A stretch of DNA of 24,455 bases, taken from assembly GCA_964580105.1 (NCBI GenBank), contig CAZOJJ010000044.1, positions 1 to 24,455 on the forward strand, given 5' to 3'. Source of the DNA: CAZOJJ01 sp964580105. Lineage in GTDB: Bacteria > Bacteroidota > Rhodothermia > Rhodothermales > Rubricoccaceae. Within the stretch, counting starts at the first letter, position 1, and the number at the start of each line of letters is the position of its first letter. A program made the translations under genes and the position numbers. The notes below the pieces were generated by a model. It was not told the origin of the DNA, did not search any database, and saw only the letters and a program-made list of their open reading frames with translations. Of this stretch, positions 7,370 to 14,745 are shown in pieces.

Positions 7370-8439
7370 GAGTCGGAGAGAAGGGCAGGGTCGGAGGAGG
7401 CGGGCAGCGCGTCGGGCGTGGCGCCCACGACGGCCTCGCGGCGGCGGCGGAGCAGGACGACGACGCCGGCGGCGGCGGCGAGGCTGGCCGCGCCAAGATA
7501 CCACGGCACGGTCATCGCCTCGACGGCCTCGAGATCGAGCGTCTCGCTGCTCCGGGCGTAGACGGCGGCCAGGACGGCCAGCCCGTTGTTGAGCAAGTGA
7601 ACGAGGACGGCCGTGCCGAGGCTCCCGGTGGCCCACGTCACGAAACCGAGGTACGTCCCCAGGAGCGCCAGCGGCACGAACTGCGTCAGCCGGAGGTGGT
7701 AGAGCCCGAACGCGATGCCGACGCCGACGATGCTCCACACCGCGCCGAGCGAGCGCTCCGTCTGCCGCTGGAGGTAGCCCCGGAACAGCAGCTCCTCGCA
7801 CACGGCCGGCGTCAGCGCCATCGTGAGGAGCAGGAACGGGCCGCCGAGCTCGGAGTGCAGCAGCGCCGTCTCGATGAGATCGGTCTGCATCTGCTCCATC
7901 TCCTCCAGCCACTGCGGTTGCGGGAGGAACTCGTTGATCGAGCCGACCCAGAGCAGGCCGGGGTAGAGCACCACCCAGCCGACGACGGCCAGGCCGAGGC
8001 CGATGAGGTCGGGCCGCCGCAGCCGCAGGAAGGGGGCGACGGCGCGGGTGTGCCCCCGCGTCACGAGCAGGACGAGCAGCCCGAAGCCGACGAACTGGCC
8101 GACGGCGTTGCCGCCGAGGAGCAGCCCGGCGTTCTCGCCGAGCGCCTGCATCACTTCGTCGGCCGTCGGCGGTGCTCCCCCCGCCCCCATCAGCCCGGCC
8201 ACGGCCCCGACGGCCGTGATGACCCCGCCTACGATCTGATAGAGCAGGAACGCCACGACGGCGATGAGGAGGGCGGTCCAGCCCGGCGTGAAGCCGTTGC
8301 GCTCGAACCACCCGCCGAGCGCGAAGGGTCGGGCGTCGGGCCAGGCGTCCCGGAGCGTCAGGTAGAGGGCCGGGCGCAACGGCGCCGGGGCCGGGGCGGC
8401 CTCGGGGGGCGTCGGGCGCAGGTCGGGGGAATCGGACAC
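7366..8439 (-). CDS. CPBP-family (CAAX-like) intramembrane metalloprotease
   Basis: 357 residues with about eight membrane helices. The three conserved motifs of the Rce1/CPBP (ABI) family are present: EELLFRG (E215, E216, R220), F244-x3-H248 in FGLYH, and H281-x3-N285 in HLLNNG; together these form the zinc/water-activating site in the membrane. The N-terminus (about 1-40) is Pro/Ala-rich and cytoplasmic. The C-terminus has a final helix, a run of arginines and a short tail. Bacterial members are linked to membrane-protein processing or peptide immunity; the substrate is unknown here. It is the first gene of the block, preceded by a -7-like box 26 bp before the ATG, and coupled to DUF2007 by a 4-bp overlap. 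Confidence 0.88.
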   Translation of the reverse strand: MSDSPDLRPTPPEAAPAPAPLRPALYLTLRDAWPDARPFALGGWFERNGFTPGWTALLIAVVAFLLYQIVGGVITAVGAVAGLMGAGGAPPTADEVMQALGENAGLLLGGNAVGQFVGFGLLVLLVTRGHTRAVAPFLRLRRPDLIGLGLAVVGWVVLYPGLLWVGSINEFLPQPQWLEEMEQMQTDLIETALLHSELGGPFLLLTMALTPAVCEELLFRGYLQRQTERSLGAVWSIVGVGIAFGLYHLRLTQFVPLALLGTYLGFVTWATGSLGTAVLVHLLNNGLAVLAAVYARSSETLDLEAVEAMTVPWYLGAASLAAAAGVVVLLRRRREAVVGATPDALPASSDPALLSDS

Positions 8440-8465
8440 GGAGGATCACAGGTGGACGGGCGGTG

Positions 8466-8473
8466 CGAAGCTA
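8466..8473 (-). promoter_or_regulatory. Candidate -7 box for the CPBP protease operon
   Basis: Read on the minus strand this is TAGCTTCG, matching TAnnTTnG. It ends 26 bp before the protease start codon. No convincing TTG element is seen at 19-21 bp upstream. Confidence 0.4.
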
Positions 8474-8521
8474 CGACGGCCGTGCCGGGAGTCGCCTCGG
8501 CGGCCGTATCCGTCCGACGGC

Positions 8522-9862
8522 TCAGGCCGTCACCGCCTCGGGCGCCTCCGCGAGCCGCTCCAGCACCTCCACCCAGTCGCCCCCGAAGACCTCGACGGGG
8601 ACGCCGCCGAGGGCGGCGCCGAGCTCCTCGGGCGTGCCCTGCCCCGGCCGGTTGTCGAGGAAGAGCCCCTCGAAGTTGACGCTGTCGGGCGGGAGCAGGA
8701 CGAGGTCGCCCAGCGCGCCGGCGTTGGCCAGCGGCCTGAGCGCGGCGATGAAGCTCTTGTAGTTGAGGAGGCCGCTGACCGTCACCGAGTCGCCGAAGAG
8801 GAGGTTCTCGGCCGTGACGACCTGCACGTCGAGGCCGGCGACCTCGCGGAGCACGGGCGCCACGCGCGCCTCCAGGAACGGCGCGGCGAGCGTGCCCGTG
8901 ACGAGCGTGAGGCGGCGCGGGACCGGGAGCGCCTCGGGGAAGTCCTCCGCCTGGTAGGCCAGCTCGTTGAGAAAGTCGCGGCTCATGCCGACGCCGTTCT
9001 CCATCAGTGGGTAGCCGTCGTACTCGTCCTCGTGGGGGAAGTCCTCGCCCGCCAGGAGGAACACCTCGTCGGAAAGGTAGACGAAGCCGCGCCCGATCCG
9101 CTCACGGAAGAACGCCTGCCAGCGGCGCACGAGGCGCACGAGCTGGCGGGCCTCCCCGGGCGTGACCGTCCGCAGCTCGGTCAGCGCGCGGCGGTGCCGC
9201 GTCAGGCCGACGGGCACGACGGTGACGGAGAAGAGCCGCTCGTGGAGGTCGTAGAGGTCGAGGATGGTCTTGACGAGAGCGCCGCCGTCGTTGTGGTGCG
9301 GGACCATCACGATCTGCGCGTGCATCTCGATGCCGTGGTCGTGGAAGAACCGCAGCTTCTCGGCGAGGCGGTCGTTCTGCGTCCGGTGCCCCATCATCCG
9401 CCGGCGGATGGCGTCGTCGGTGCAGTGGACCGATATGTACATCGGGCTCAGCCGCTGCTCGACGATGCGGGCGAGGTTCCGCTCGCGGAGGTTGGTGACG
9501 GTGATGTAGTTGCCGTAGAGGAACGACATCCGGAAGTCGCCGTCGCGGAAGTAGAGCGTCTCGCGCAGACCGAGCGGGTTCTGGTCCACGAAGCAGAAGA
9601 CGCAGTCGTCGCCGCAGGTCTTGATGCGGAACTCTTCGAGGTCGATGCCGAAGGGCTCGTCGTACTCCTTCGTGACGTGCTGCACCCGGAGGTGGCCGCC
9701 GAGGCGGACGCGGAGCTCCAGCGCCTCCTCGGAGGTCTTGAACCGGAAGTCCAGCTCGTCCTCGACCGCCTCGCCGTTGACGGCGACGATCTGGTCGCCG
9801 GGCTGCCAGCCGAGCTCCTCGGCGAGCGACCCGGGTTCGACGGCGGAGATGCGGACGGGCAT
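8522..9862 (-). CDS. DUF512 family protein: PDZ domain plus radical-SAM-like core
   Basis: 446 residues. Residues 1-60 are a PDZ-like domain (VEPGSLAEELGWQPGDQIVAVNGE). A radical-SAM-type cluster motif CX3CX2C follows (C83, C87, C90 in KTCGDDCVFCFVDQ), with the family phrases RDGDFRMSFLYGNYITLTNL-like (here ITVTNL) and SPMYISVH. The C-terminal part (about 295-440) is the DUF512 domain, with VTGTLAAPFL, FGDSVTVSGLL and LPPDSVNFEG. DUF512 proteins are widespread Fe-S proteins whose substrate is not established. The length is normal. The upstream TACCTTCG box lies 26 bp before the ATG. Confidence 0.9.
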   Translation of the reverse strand: MPVRISAVEPGSLAEELGWQPGDQIVAVNGEAVEDELDFRFKTSEEALELRVRLGGHLRVQHVTKEYDEPFGIDLEEFRIKTCGDDCVFCFVDQNPLGLRETLYFRDGDFRMSFLYGNYITVTNLRERNLARIVEQRLSPMYISVHCTDDAIRRRMMGHRTQNDRLAEKLRFFHDHGIEMHAQIVMVPHHNDGGALVKTILDLYDLHERLFSVTVVPVGLTRHRRALTELRTVTPGEARQLVRLVRRWQAFFRERIGRGFVYLSDEVFLLAGEDFPHEDEYDGYPLMENGVGMSRDFLNELAYQAEDFPEALPVPRRLTLVTGTLAAPFLEARVAPVLREVAGLDVQVVTAENLLFGDSVTVSGLLNYKSFIAALRPLANAGALGDLVLLPPDSVNFEGLFLDNRPGQGTPEELGAALGGVPVEVFGGDWVEVLERLAEAPEAVTA

Positions 9863-9888
9863 GGGGGTGGGGCGGTAGCGGTCTAACC

Positions 9889-9896
9889 CGAAGGTA
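9889..9896 (-). promoter_or_regulatory. Candidate -7 box for the DUF512 gene
   Basis: Minus-strand TACCTTCG, 26 bp before the start codon, matching the recurring TAnnTTnG pattern. Confidence 0.4.
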
Positions 9897-9958
9897 GGGC
9901 TCCGAACGCCCCGTCCGCCCCGGGCGGTCCGCGTTCACGAGGAATCCGCCCGGCCGGA

Positions 9959-9990
9959 TTGCGGAGGGGCGGGGTCGTCGGCTATCTTGG
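9959..9990 (+). promoter_or_regulatory. Promoter of tRNA-Arg
   Basis: TTG at 9959-9961, then 21 bp, then TATCTTGG at 9983-9990, ending 9 bp before the tRNA. This fits the Bacteroidota -33 TTG / -7 TAnnTTnG layout best of all sites in the window. Confidence 0.55.
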
Positions 9991-9999
9991 CCGTCCTTC

Positions 10000-10073
10000 G
10001 CGCCCGTAGCTCAGCTGGATAGAGCGTCAGATTCCGGTTCTGAAGGTCACAGGTTCGAATCCTGTCGGGCGTA
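10000..10073 (+). tRNA. tRNA-Arg (anticodon CCG)
   Basis: 74-nt cloverleaf. Acceptor GCGCCCG pairs with CGGGCGT (one G-U at the end), the D stem is GCTC/GAGC, and the anticodon stem TCAGA/TCTGA encloses loop TTCCGGT with anticodon CCG. The T stem ACAGG/CCTGT has the TTCGAAT loop. The discriminator is A and CCA is not encoded. It reads CGG arginine codons, which are frequent in this G+C-rich genome. Confidence 0.95.
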
Positions 10074-10082
10074 CCTAAGTGG

Positions 10083-10115
10083 ACGGCTGCTCGTTTTCGG
10101 GTGGCCGTTCTTCTT
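10083..10115 (+). terminator. Intrinsic terminator of tRNA-Arg
   Basis: Stem ACGGC (10083-10087) with GCCGT (10104-10108), continued inside by CTCG/CGGG around a TTTT loop, then a T-rich tail TCTTCTT. It lies 10 bp after the tRNA. Confidence 0.6.
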
Positions 10116-10281
10116 ATAGACGCTTCTTATAGACGGCCGTTTTGCCCCCTAGAAGGGCGATCATCTCACTTTCAGGGCTGGTTCCAGAATCGTCGCCATC
10201 GAAGACCAGGCCCCCGCGAAAATAGAACCCGCCAGAACTCGCCGTGATCTGCTCTAGGATCTGACCTGCTCTAGTGCTCTG
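10114..10281 (-). pseudogene. Possible 3' remnant of a gene beside the IS630 fragment
   Basis: Directly after the transposase stop (10282-10284), the same minus-strand frame stays open for 55 codons to a TAA at 10114-10116. It encodes ...QILEQITASSGGFYF, then GGLVFDGDDSGTSPES, ending GKTAVYKKRL. It has no start of its own and looks protein-like, so it may be the C-terminal end of a gene interrupted by the element. Family not recognised; it could also be chance. Otherwise the stretch 10116-10281 holds only two direct copies of CTGCTCTAG (10248 and 10266) near the element edge. Confidence 0.35.
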
Positions 10282-11288
10282 TCAAGCTCCTACTGATGGG
10301 TAGAGCCGTCGCAGCTTCCCTCGCGCATCCTTCGTCGTGAACTGCCACGCGACCGTCGCCCCGGCCTCGTTCCGCCCCTCCACCCACGTCTCCGCCTCCT
10401 CCCGCAGCGCCTCGATCGCGCCCAGGCGGCGAGGCCCGAGGCACTGCCGCACCAACGCGCTGAGCTCGCACTCGACCACGTTGAGCCACGACCCATGCAC
10501 CGGCGTGTACACGAACTCCACCCGCTCGGCCAACCGACGCGCCTCCTCGGGCGGGTACCGCTCGTAGAAGGCGGCCGCCGTGTGGGTGTTGAGCTGGTCG
10601 CACACGATCCGGATCCGCTCCGCCTCGGGGTAGACCTCCTCGGCCAGCGCCCGCACGACCTCGGCGAACTCCAGCCGCCGCGGGCGCACCCACGCCCGGC
10701 GCCACGCCCGGCGCGGCTCGAACGCCATGAGCAGGCAGCAGAGCCCGCCTCGGGTGTACTCGTGGTCCTGCCACGCCTCTGCGCCGGGCCGCATCGGGAG
10801 TGGCTCCCGTGCCTCGCCCACCAGCGCGCAAGGGCGCGCGTCGAGGCAGACCACGGGCCGGCGCGGGTCGTAGGGCTCGGCGTAGAGCGCCAGCACCCGC
10901 TCCATGTCGGCGACGAAGGCGGCCAACTGCCCCGGCGGGATCACCCACTGCTTCACGCGGTGGGGGTGGAGCGCGTTTCTTTGAGCGCCTGCCGCACCGT
11001 CTCCCGGCTGACCGCTTCCCCGAGCCAGCCCCCCTCGACGCCGAGGGCGACGAAGCGGTCGGCGAGGAGGCGGACGGTCCAGCGGGCGCGACCGGCCGGG
11101 GGCTCCGAGCACGCCAGCGCGATGAGGTGGGCCTCCGCTACCCCGTCGATCTTGGGCGGGCGCCCAGGTGCCGTCGTGCGGGCGCGGAGGGCCTCGTCGA
11201 GCCCCTCGGTGACGAAGCGGCGGCGGACGCGTGCGACGGTGGCGGTGCCGCAGGCGAGGGCGCCGGCCACGTCCTCGTCGGCCCACGA
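10282..11288 (-). pseudogene. IS630-family transposase remnant (5'-truncated, frameshifted)
   Basis: Read on the minus strand, the first part (10953-11288) is the helix-turn-helix region (DEDVAGALACGTATVARVRRRF, then LIALACSEPPAGRARWT). The second frame carries the DDE catalytic core: VVCLDARP, then IVCDQLNTHT, then YTPVHGSWLNVVECE, the D...D...E residues of IS630. The two frames join at an AAAG run (plus-strand 10979-10982), where one extra A would restore ALKRNALHPHRVKQW; this looks like a single-base deletion. About 40-50 N-terminal residues are missing and replaced by a foreign signal-peptide sequence. With both defects the element is very probably inactive. No matching terminal repeat was found at the right edge. 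Confidence 0.85.
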
Positions 11289-11426
11289 CTGGCCGGTGCT
11301 CGCGCCGGGGGCATCCAGATCCACGTACCACACCGCCTGCGCCGAGGCGGGCGCAGCGGTGAGGGCGACCCCCCAGAGGAGCGCCGTGATGTACCGGGGG
11401 AATCTGATTGCAATCGAGCCTGGCAC
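11286..11426 (-). pseudogene. 5' fragment of a secreted-protein gene fused in frame to IS630
   Basis: From the GTG at 11426 the product begins with arginines, a hydrophobic core (ITALLWGVALTAAPASA) and an ASA-Q cleavage site. Next comes AVWYVDLDAPGASTGQSW, which resembles the mature start of secreted beta-helix proteins of this lineage, from memory. At about 11286 the sequence passes without a stop into the IS630 helix-turn-helix. The combined frame is 157 codons (10953-11426). It is an accidental fusion by deletion as far as can be judged, with an export signal in front of a DNA-binding domain. Confidence 0.6.
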
Positions 11427-11470
11427 AACGCCTCCTCGCTCATCGGTCTACCACCCCATGATACACCGAT

Positions 11471-11510
11471 CCCGCACGAACCCAGGGGAAATCCGAGGGA
11501 TTCGTACGGG
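11471..11510. repeat. Inverted repeat next to IS3 left end
   Basis: CCCGCACGAACCC (11471-11483) pairs with GGGATTCGTACGGG (11497-11510) with one mismatch and one bulge. It lies 5 bp before the IS3 left terminal repeat. It could be a terminator or the remnant of another element end. Confidence 0.45.
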
Positions 11511-11515
11511 ACCGG

Positions 11516-11544
11516 TGAGCTTGCCCCGGTCTGGTGGACACCCC
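11516..11544 (+). repeat. IS3 left terminal inverted repeat
   Basis: Starts TGAGCTTGCCCCGG. It is paired with 12721-12749, mismatched at positions 8, 14, 16 and 17. Confidence 0.8.
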
Positions 11545-11572
11545 GACCTTCCTACCAAGATCGAGGTGCCCC

Positions 11573-11857
11573 ATGCCCAGAATCACCTACTCCGACGACT
11601 TCAAGCGTGAGGCCGTCCGCCTCGTCACCGACGAGGGCCACTCCCGCAAGCAAGTCGCCCGCGACCTCGGCGTCTCCCTCGGCGCCCTCCGCGACTGGAT
11701 CCACCGCTTCGCGCCTGGGGGGGGCGCCGTCTCCGACGCCCTCCCCGAGGCCGAGCAGATCCGCCAGCTCCGGCGCGAGCTCCGGCGGGTCGAGATGGAG
11801 CGCGACATCCTAAAAAAAGCCGTCGGCATCTTCTCGCAGATGCCTCCGAAGTCATGA
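11573..11857 (+). CDS. IS3-family transposase OrfA
   Basis: 94 residues. The N-terminal helix-turn-helix (YSDDFKREAVRLVTDEGHS then VARDLGVSLGALRDW) binds the element ends. A leucine-zipper-like helix follows (EAEQIRQLRRELRRVEMERD) for multimerisation. The start at 11573 is chosen because the family begins MPRITYS; a longer frame upstream would run into the terminal repeat. Near its end a run of seven A (11812-11818) reads CTA AAA AAA, a classic -1 slippery site. The stop TGA overlaps the ATG of orfB (ATGA). Confidence 0.9.
   Translation: MPRITYSDDFKREAVRLVTDEGHSRKQVARDLGVSLGALRDWIHRFAPGGGAVSDALPEAEQIRQLRRELRRVEMERDILKKAVGIFSQMPPKS
11812..11818 (+). promoter_or_regulatory. Programmed -1 ribosomal frameshift site
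   Basis: The heptamer A AAA AAA is in phase with orfA. The -1 frame is open without a stop from here into orfB (ATG at 11854), so slippage would make the OrfAB fusion transposase of IS3 elements. Confidence 0.65.
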
Positions 11858-12744
11858 GGTACGCCTTCATCCGGCAGCACGCGAGCGAGTGCCCGGTGGC
11901 CACGGCCTGCCGCGTGCTCAGTGTGAGCCGGAGCGGGTACCACGCCTGGCTCGCCCGCCCCGAGAGCGCGCGGGCACAGGCCGACCGCGACCTGACCGCG
12001 ATGATCGTGGAGGCGCACGCCGCGAGCCGCCGGACCTACGGGGCGCCCCGGCTCCACGCCGAGCTGCGTGATCAGGGCGTCCGTGTGGGGCGCAAGCGGG
12101 TCGCCCGGCTCATGCGTCAGGCCGGCCTCCGGGGCGCGCTTCATCCCCGCAAGCGCCGTCGTCGGGGTCTCGCCGTTGTAGAGCCCCCCGAGCATGGGCC
12201 TGACCTCGTGCGCCGTCGGTTCACCGCCGAGGCACCGGGCCGGGTATGGTGCGCCGACGTCAAGCAGGTATGGACGCGAGAGGGATGGCTCTATCTCGCC
12301 GCCGTCATCGACCTGCACAGCCGTCGGATCGTGGGCCACGCCTGTGGCTCGGCCTCGACGACGGCGCTCGTCACGCGGGCCCTGGCCTCGGCCGTCGGGC
12401 GGCAGCGCCCTGGCCGTGGGCTCGTCCACCATTCCGACCGGGGGGCGGCCTACGTCAGCGGGCCGTTCCTGGCGTCGCTCCAGGCGGCTGGCGCCGTGCG
12501 GAGCCTGAGCCGCCCCGGGAGCCCGCTCGACAACGCCGTGATCGAGAGCTTCTTCTCGACGCTGGAGCGGGAACTGCTCTCCGGCCGACCCTTCGCCACA
12601 CGCGCCGAGGCGCGCTCGGCGCTGTTCGACTATATCGAGGTGTTCTACAACCGCCAGCGGCGCCATTCGACGTTGGACTACCTCAGCCCGGCGGCGTTCG
12701 AGGCGCGAACTTCAACCGAGGGGGTGTCCACCGAAGCGGGGTAA
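11854..12744 (+). CDS. IS3-family transposase OrfB (DDE catalytic subunit)
   Basis: 296 residues. The N-terminal HTH_21-like region (YGAPRLHAELRDQGVRVGRKRVARLMR) precedes an rve integrase core with the catalytic residues in WCADVKQV, LVHHSDRGAAY and NAVIESFFSTLERE, and the usual tail YNRQRRHSTLDYLSPAAFE. The frame is intact, and the last residues and the TAA stop are encoded in the right terminal repeat. It can be made either from its own ATG, coupled to the orfA stop by ATGA, or as a fusion through the A7 frameshift. Confidence 0.93.
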   Translation: MRYAFIRQHASECPVATACRVLSVSRSGYHAWLARPESARAQADRDLTAMIVEAHAASRRTYGAPRLHAELRDQGVRVGRKRVARLMRQAGLRGALHPRKRRRRGLAVVEPPEHGPDLVRRRFTAEAPGRVWCADVKQVWTREGWLYLAAVIDLHSRRIVGHACGSASTTALVTRALASAVGRQRPGRGLVHHSDRGAAYVSGPFLASLQAAGAVRSLSRPGSPLDNAVIESFFSTLERELLSGRPFATRAEARSALFDYIEVFYNRQRRHSTLDYLSPAAFEARTSTEGVSTEAG

Positions 12745-12749
12745 GCTCA
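12721..12749 (+). repeat. IS3 right terminal inverted repeat
   Basis: Ends AAGCTCA at 12749. It contains the orfB stop codon on the plus strand, and its last three bases form the stop of the neighbouring MarR gene on the minus strand. Confidence 0.8.
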
Positions 12750-13160
12750 GTGGCTTTCGGGGTGGGTCCGGGCCTCCTCGTCGAGGTGGGCGAGGACGTG
12801 ACAGAGCAGGGCGCTGGGGACCTGGGGGGCCTGCTGCTGGAGGGCGCGGCCCCGGGGCGTGAGCCACACGTCCGGCGGCGTCGCCGTGCCGTCCTGCTCC
12901 ACGAGGCCGGTCGCTTCGAGCTCTGCCAGCCACGTCGTAACGGCGCCCTCGCTGACGTGGAGCCGCCGGGCCAGACGCCGGGGCGTGGAGCCGTCGCGCT
13001 CCCAGAGCAACGCCAGCAGGAGGTACTGCGGCCGCGTGACGCCGAGCCGGCGCAGCACGGGCCGGTAGGCCTCGGAAAGCCGCCGCGCCGTGGCGTGCGT
13101 GGAGGGGGCCATGCGAGCCCCGAGGTAGGGAGAGCGAGCTTCGAGCGGCGGCAGTTCCAT
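12747..13160 (-). CDS. MarR-family regulator, C-terminus cut by IS3
   Basis: 137 residues from the ATG at 13160 (13112 is an alternative). The winged-helix core is clear: YRPVLRRLGVTRPQYLLLALLWERDG, then LARRLHVSEGAVTTWLAELEATGLVEQ, and the wing with VWLTPRGRAL. It resembles the OhrR branch, but the N-terminal reactive Cys of OhrR (in the LDxQLCFALY motif) is absent, so peroxide sensing is not supported. The last residues end abruptly after LCHVLAHLDEEARTHPESH; the TGA is formed by the outermost three bases of the IS3 right end. The C-terminal dimerisation helix is probably shortened. The target gene is unknown. Confidence 0.8.
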   Translation of the reverse strand: MELPPLEARSPYLGARMAPSTHATARRLSEAYRPVLRRLGVTRPQYLLLALLWERDGSTPRRLARRLHVSEGAVTTWLAELEATGLVEQDGTATPPDVWLTPRGRALQQQAPQVPSALLCHVLAHLDEEARTHPESH

Positions 13161-13376
13161 GGCGGGGAAGGGCGGAGTGGGGGCCTCATCAGGCTACCCC
13201 ACCCCCCGCGCTCCGCCTCTCAGGGGAATCCGCACTCGCCCGCGCAGCCCGGCCGAATCAGGGAATGCCGCACCGGATACACAGCGGGTTTCCGTCCGCC
13301 TCGGTACGACGGCCGAGACGGAAACGCCACCCCCGGCGATCCGAGGGGGGCGTCGCACCGGCGAGGGCAGGCGGGG
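13161..13376. other. Intergenic region between MarR and lipoprotein genes
   Basis: No gene is seen. It contains a hairpin at 13288-13325 (GTTTCCGTC with GACGGAAAC, inner CCTCGG/CCGAG) that could end transcription of the upstream lipoprotein gene, though without a T-run. Confidence 0.4.
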
Positions 13377-13913
13377 CTACTCCACGAGGCCGTAGGCCTG
13401 GCGGACGGCCTCGTAGTCGGAGTAGTCGAGGCCGCTCTTGGCGCTGGAAACGAAGAGGTCGCCCGGGATCAGGACCAGCTTGTACTCCGTCCGGGGCAGG
13501 TCCTCGAACGGGTAGATCGTGTCCGACGCGACGACGTCGATGTAGAGGTCCTGGAGGTCGTAGGAGTACGTGAAGGAGACGGTGTAGTCCACGAAGAGGT
13601 CACCGTCCTCGTCCACGCCGATGGAGAAGGGGAGGGCGGTCCAGGTCCCGCCGCCGCCACTAAGGAGGAGGCTGCCGTCGGCGTAGAGGAGCACGGCGCC
13701 GTCGTCCACCACGTCGGCGGTCATCTCCGGCACCTCCCGGTGATAGCTGCCGACGAGGTTGTCGTTGCTGATGGTGAGGTCGTCGCCGGAGACGCTGAAG
13801 GTGCGGACGATGATGTCGTTGCCGATGACGACGATGTCCTCGTGCTGGTCGCACCCGCTCACGACGGGGAGGAGGAGGGGGAGGAGCAGGAGGAGGGAGG
13901 CAGGCGTGCGCAT
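13377..13913 (-). CDS. Hypothetical lipoprotein
   Basis: 178 residues. A type II signal peptide (MRTPASLLLLLPLLLPVVSGC) has the lipobox VSGC, so the protein is lipid-anchored at Cys21. The mature part is acidic and rich in beta-type strands (DIVVIGNDIIVRTFSV, VDYTVSFTYSYDLQDLYIDV), and ends with SDYEAVRQAYGLVE. No family is recognised. It stands alone between the MarR gene and bioY, all on the minus strand, with a TACCTCC element (13938-13932) about 18 bp upstream that only partly fits the host -7 pattern. Confidence 0.75.
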   Translation of the reverse strand: MRTPASLLLLLPLLLPVVSGCDQHEDIVVIGNDIIVRTFSVSGDDLTISNDNLVGSYHREVPEMTADVVDDGAVLLYADGSLLLSGGGGTWTALPFSIGVDEDGDLFVDYTVSFTYSYDLQDLYIDVVASDTIYPFEDLPRTEYKLVLIPGDLFVSSAKSGLDYSDYEAVRQAYGLVE

Positions 13914-13991
13914 GGGGGAACGAGCTAGGGGGGAGGTACCGGGTGAGCCGCCCGTGCAGCGAACGGGGTAACACCGTCCGCAGGCGGCTTC

Positions 13992-14030
13992 AAAAAACCG
14001 CGAGGCGCCGCCACCCGGGCAGCGCCTCGC
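13992..14030 (-). terminator. Rho-independent terminator of bioY
   Basis: On the minus strand a perfect 9-bp stem (GCGAGGCGC with GCGCCTCGC, 14030-14000) is followed by GGTTTTTTG. It lies 21 bp after the bioY stop and is the best intrinsic terminator in the window. Confidence 0.85.
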
Positions 14031-14051
14031 CGAAACGAAAGGGGGACGCGG

Positions 14052-14636
14052 TCAGGACGTCAGCCGCCGCGCGCCGCTGTAAACGGCTCCGACGAACGCG
14101 ATCTTCGTCAGGTCCCACACGACGAACCGCAGCCAGCCCCGGTCGAGGGACTCCCACCACGTCGCGTGATCGGCGGCGTAGTGAAGGACGGTCACGCCGC
14201 ACGTGAAGAGGACGGCGGAGCCGGCGAGGACGGCGAGGGCGCTGCCGAGCCACGTGTTCCACCGCGCCGAGAGCGCGCCGATGGTGGCCGCCGCCAGCGG
14301 CCAGCCGAGGAGGTAGCCGCCCGTCGCGCCCGCGAGGTGCTCGGCGCCCGAGGCGCCGCCGGCGTAGACCGGGAGCACGAGGCCGAGGGCGAGGTAGAGC
14401 GTCATCGCGAGGAAGCCGTTCCGCCCCCCGAGGAAGAGGCCGCTGCCGTAGACGGCCAGCGTCTGCAGCGTGATGGGCACCTCCCAGAGGTAGAGCCGGA
14501 TCTCGAACTGCGCGCCGAGCGCGGCCAGCAGCGCGAAGCCGACGACGCCGGCCGCCTGGACGGCGAGCGACGCCTGCCCGGAGCGGAGCGCGTCGATGGA
14601 AGCGGGGCGGGGAGAGCGAAGGGCGAGGGTGGCCAT
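14052..14636 (-). CDS. bioY: Biotin transporter BioY (ECF S component)
   Basis: 194 residues with about six helices. BioY hallmarks are present: EVPITLQTLAVYGSGLFLGG, then ALGLVLPVYAGG and ATGGYLLGWPLAA. It binds biotin in the inner membrane, and works alone or with the shared EcfAT ATPase module, which is not seen here. The ATG at 14636 is preceded by TATTTTCG 27 bp upstream, and the gene ends in a clear intrinsic terminator, so it is a single-gene unit. No BirA operator could be recognised by eye. Confidence 0.9.
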   Translation of the reverse strand: MATLALRSPRPASIDALRSGQASLAVQAAGVVGFALLAALGAQFEIRLYLWEVPITLQTLAVYGSGLFLGGRNGFLAMTLYLALGLVLPVYAGGASGAEHLAGATGGYLLGWPLAAATIGALSARWNTWLGSALAVLAGSAVLFTCGVTVLHYAADHATWWESLDRGWLRFVVWDLTKIAFVGAVYSGARRLTS

Positions 14637-14663
14637 GCCGGCAGCAGAAGGGTGAACGGTGCC

Positions 14664-14671
14664 CGAAAATA
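14664..14671 (-). promoter_or_regulatory. Candidate -7 box for bioY
   Basis: Minus-strand TATTTTCG, 27 bp before the bioY start. It is divergent from the crotonase box 46 bp away. Confidence 0.45.
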
Positions 14672-14717
14672 CGAAGACGCGCCGTATCGGGGGCGGAGTC
14701 CCGGCGAAGCGTCGGTG

Positions 14718-14725
14718 TACCTTCC
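14718..14725 (+). promoter_or_regulatory. Candidate -7 box for the crotonase gene
   Basis: TACCTTCC, 20 bp before the ATG at 14746, same spacing class as the other host genes. Confidence 0.4.
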
Positions 14726-14745
14726 GGGGTCCATCGCCCCCGCCC

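Larger units (their letters stand above)
11516..12749 (+). mobile_element. IS3-family insertion sequence, apparently complete
   Basis: 1234 bp with orfA, orfB and terminal inverted repeats. The left end 11516-11544 and the right end 12721-12749 match at 25 of 29 positions as inverted repeats, both starting TGAGCTT and ending GGTGGACACCCC. Length, two overlapping frames and the DDE order fit IS3. No 3-4 bp target duplication is seen (CGG before, GTG after). The subgroup was not resolved. Confidence 0.85.

Noticed and set aside
11423..11460. GCACAAC as the start of another attC
   Set aside because: The following bases do not match the left arms of the other sites, and no paired GTTRNGC arm follows.
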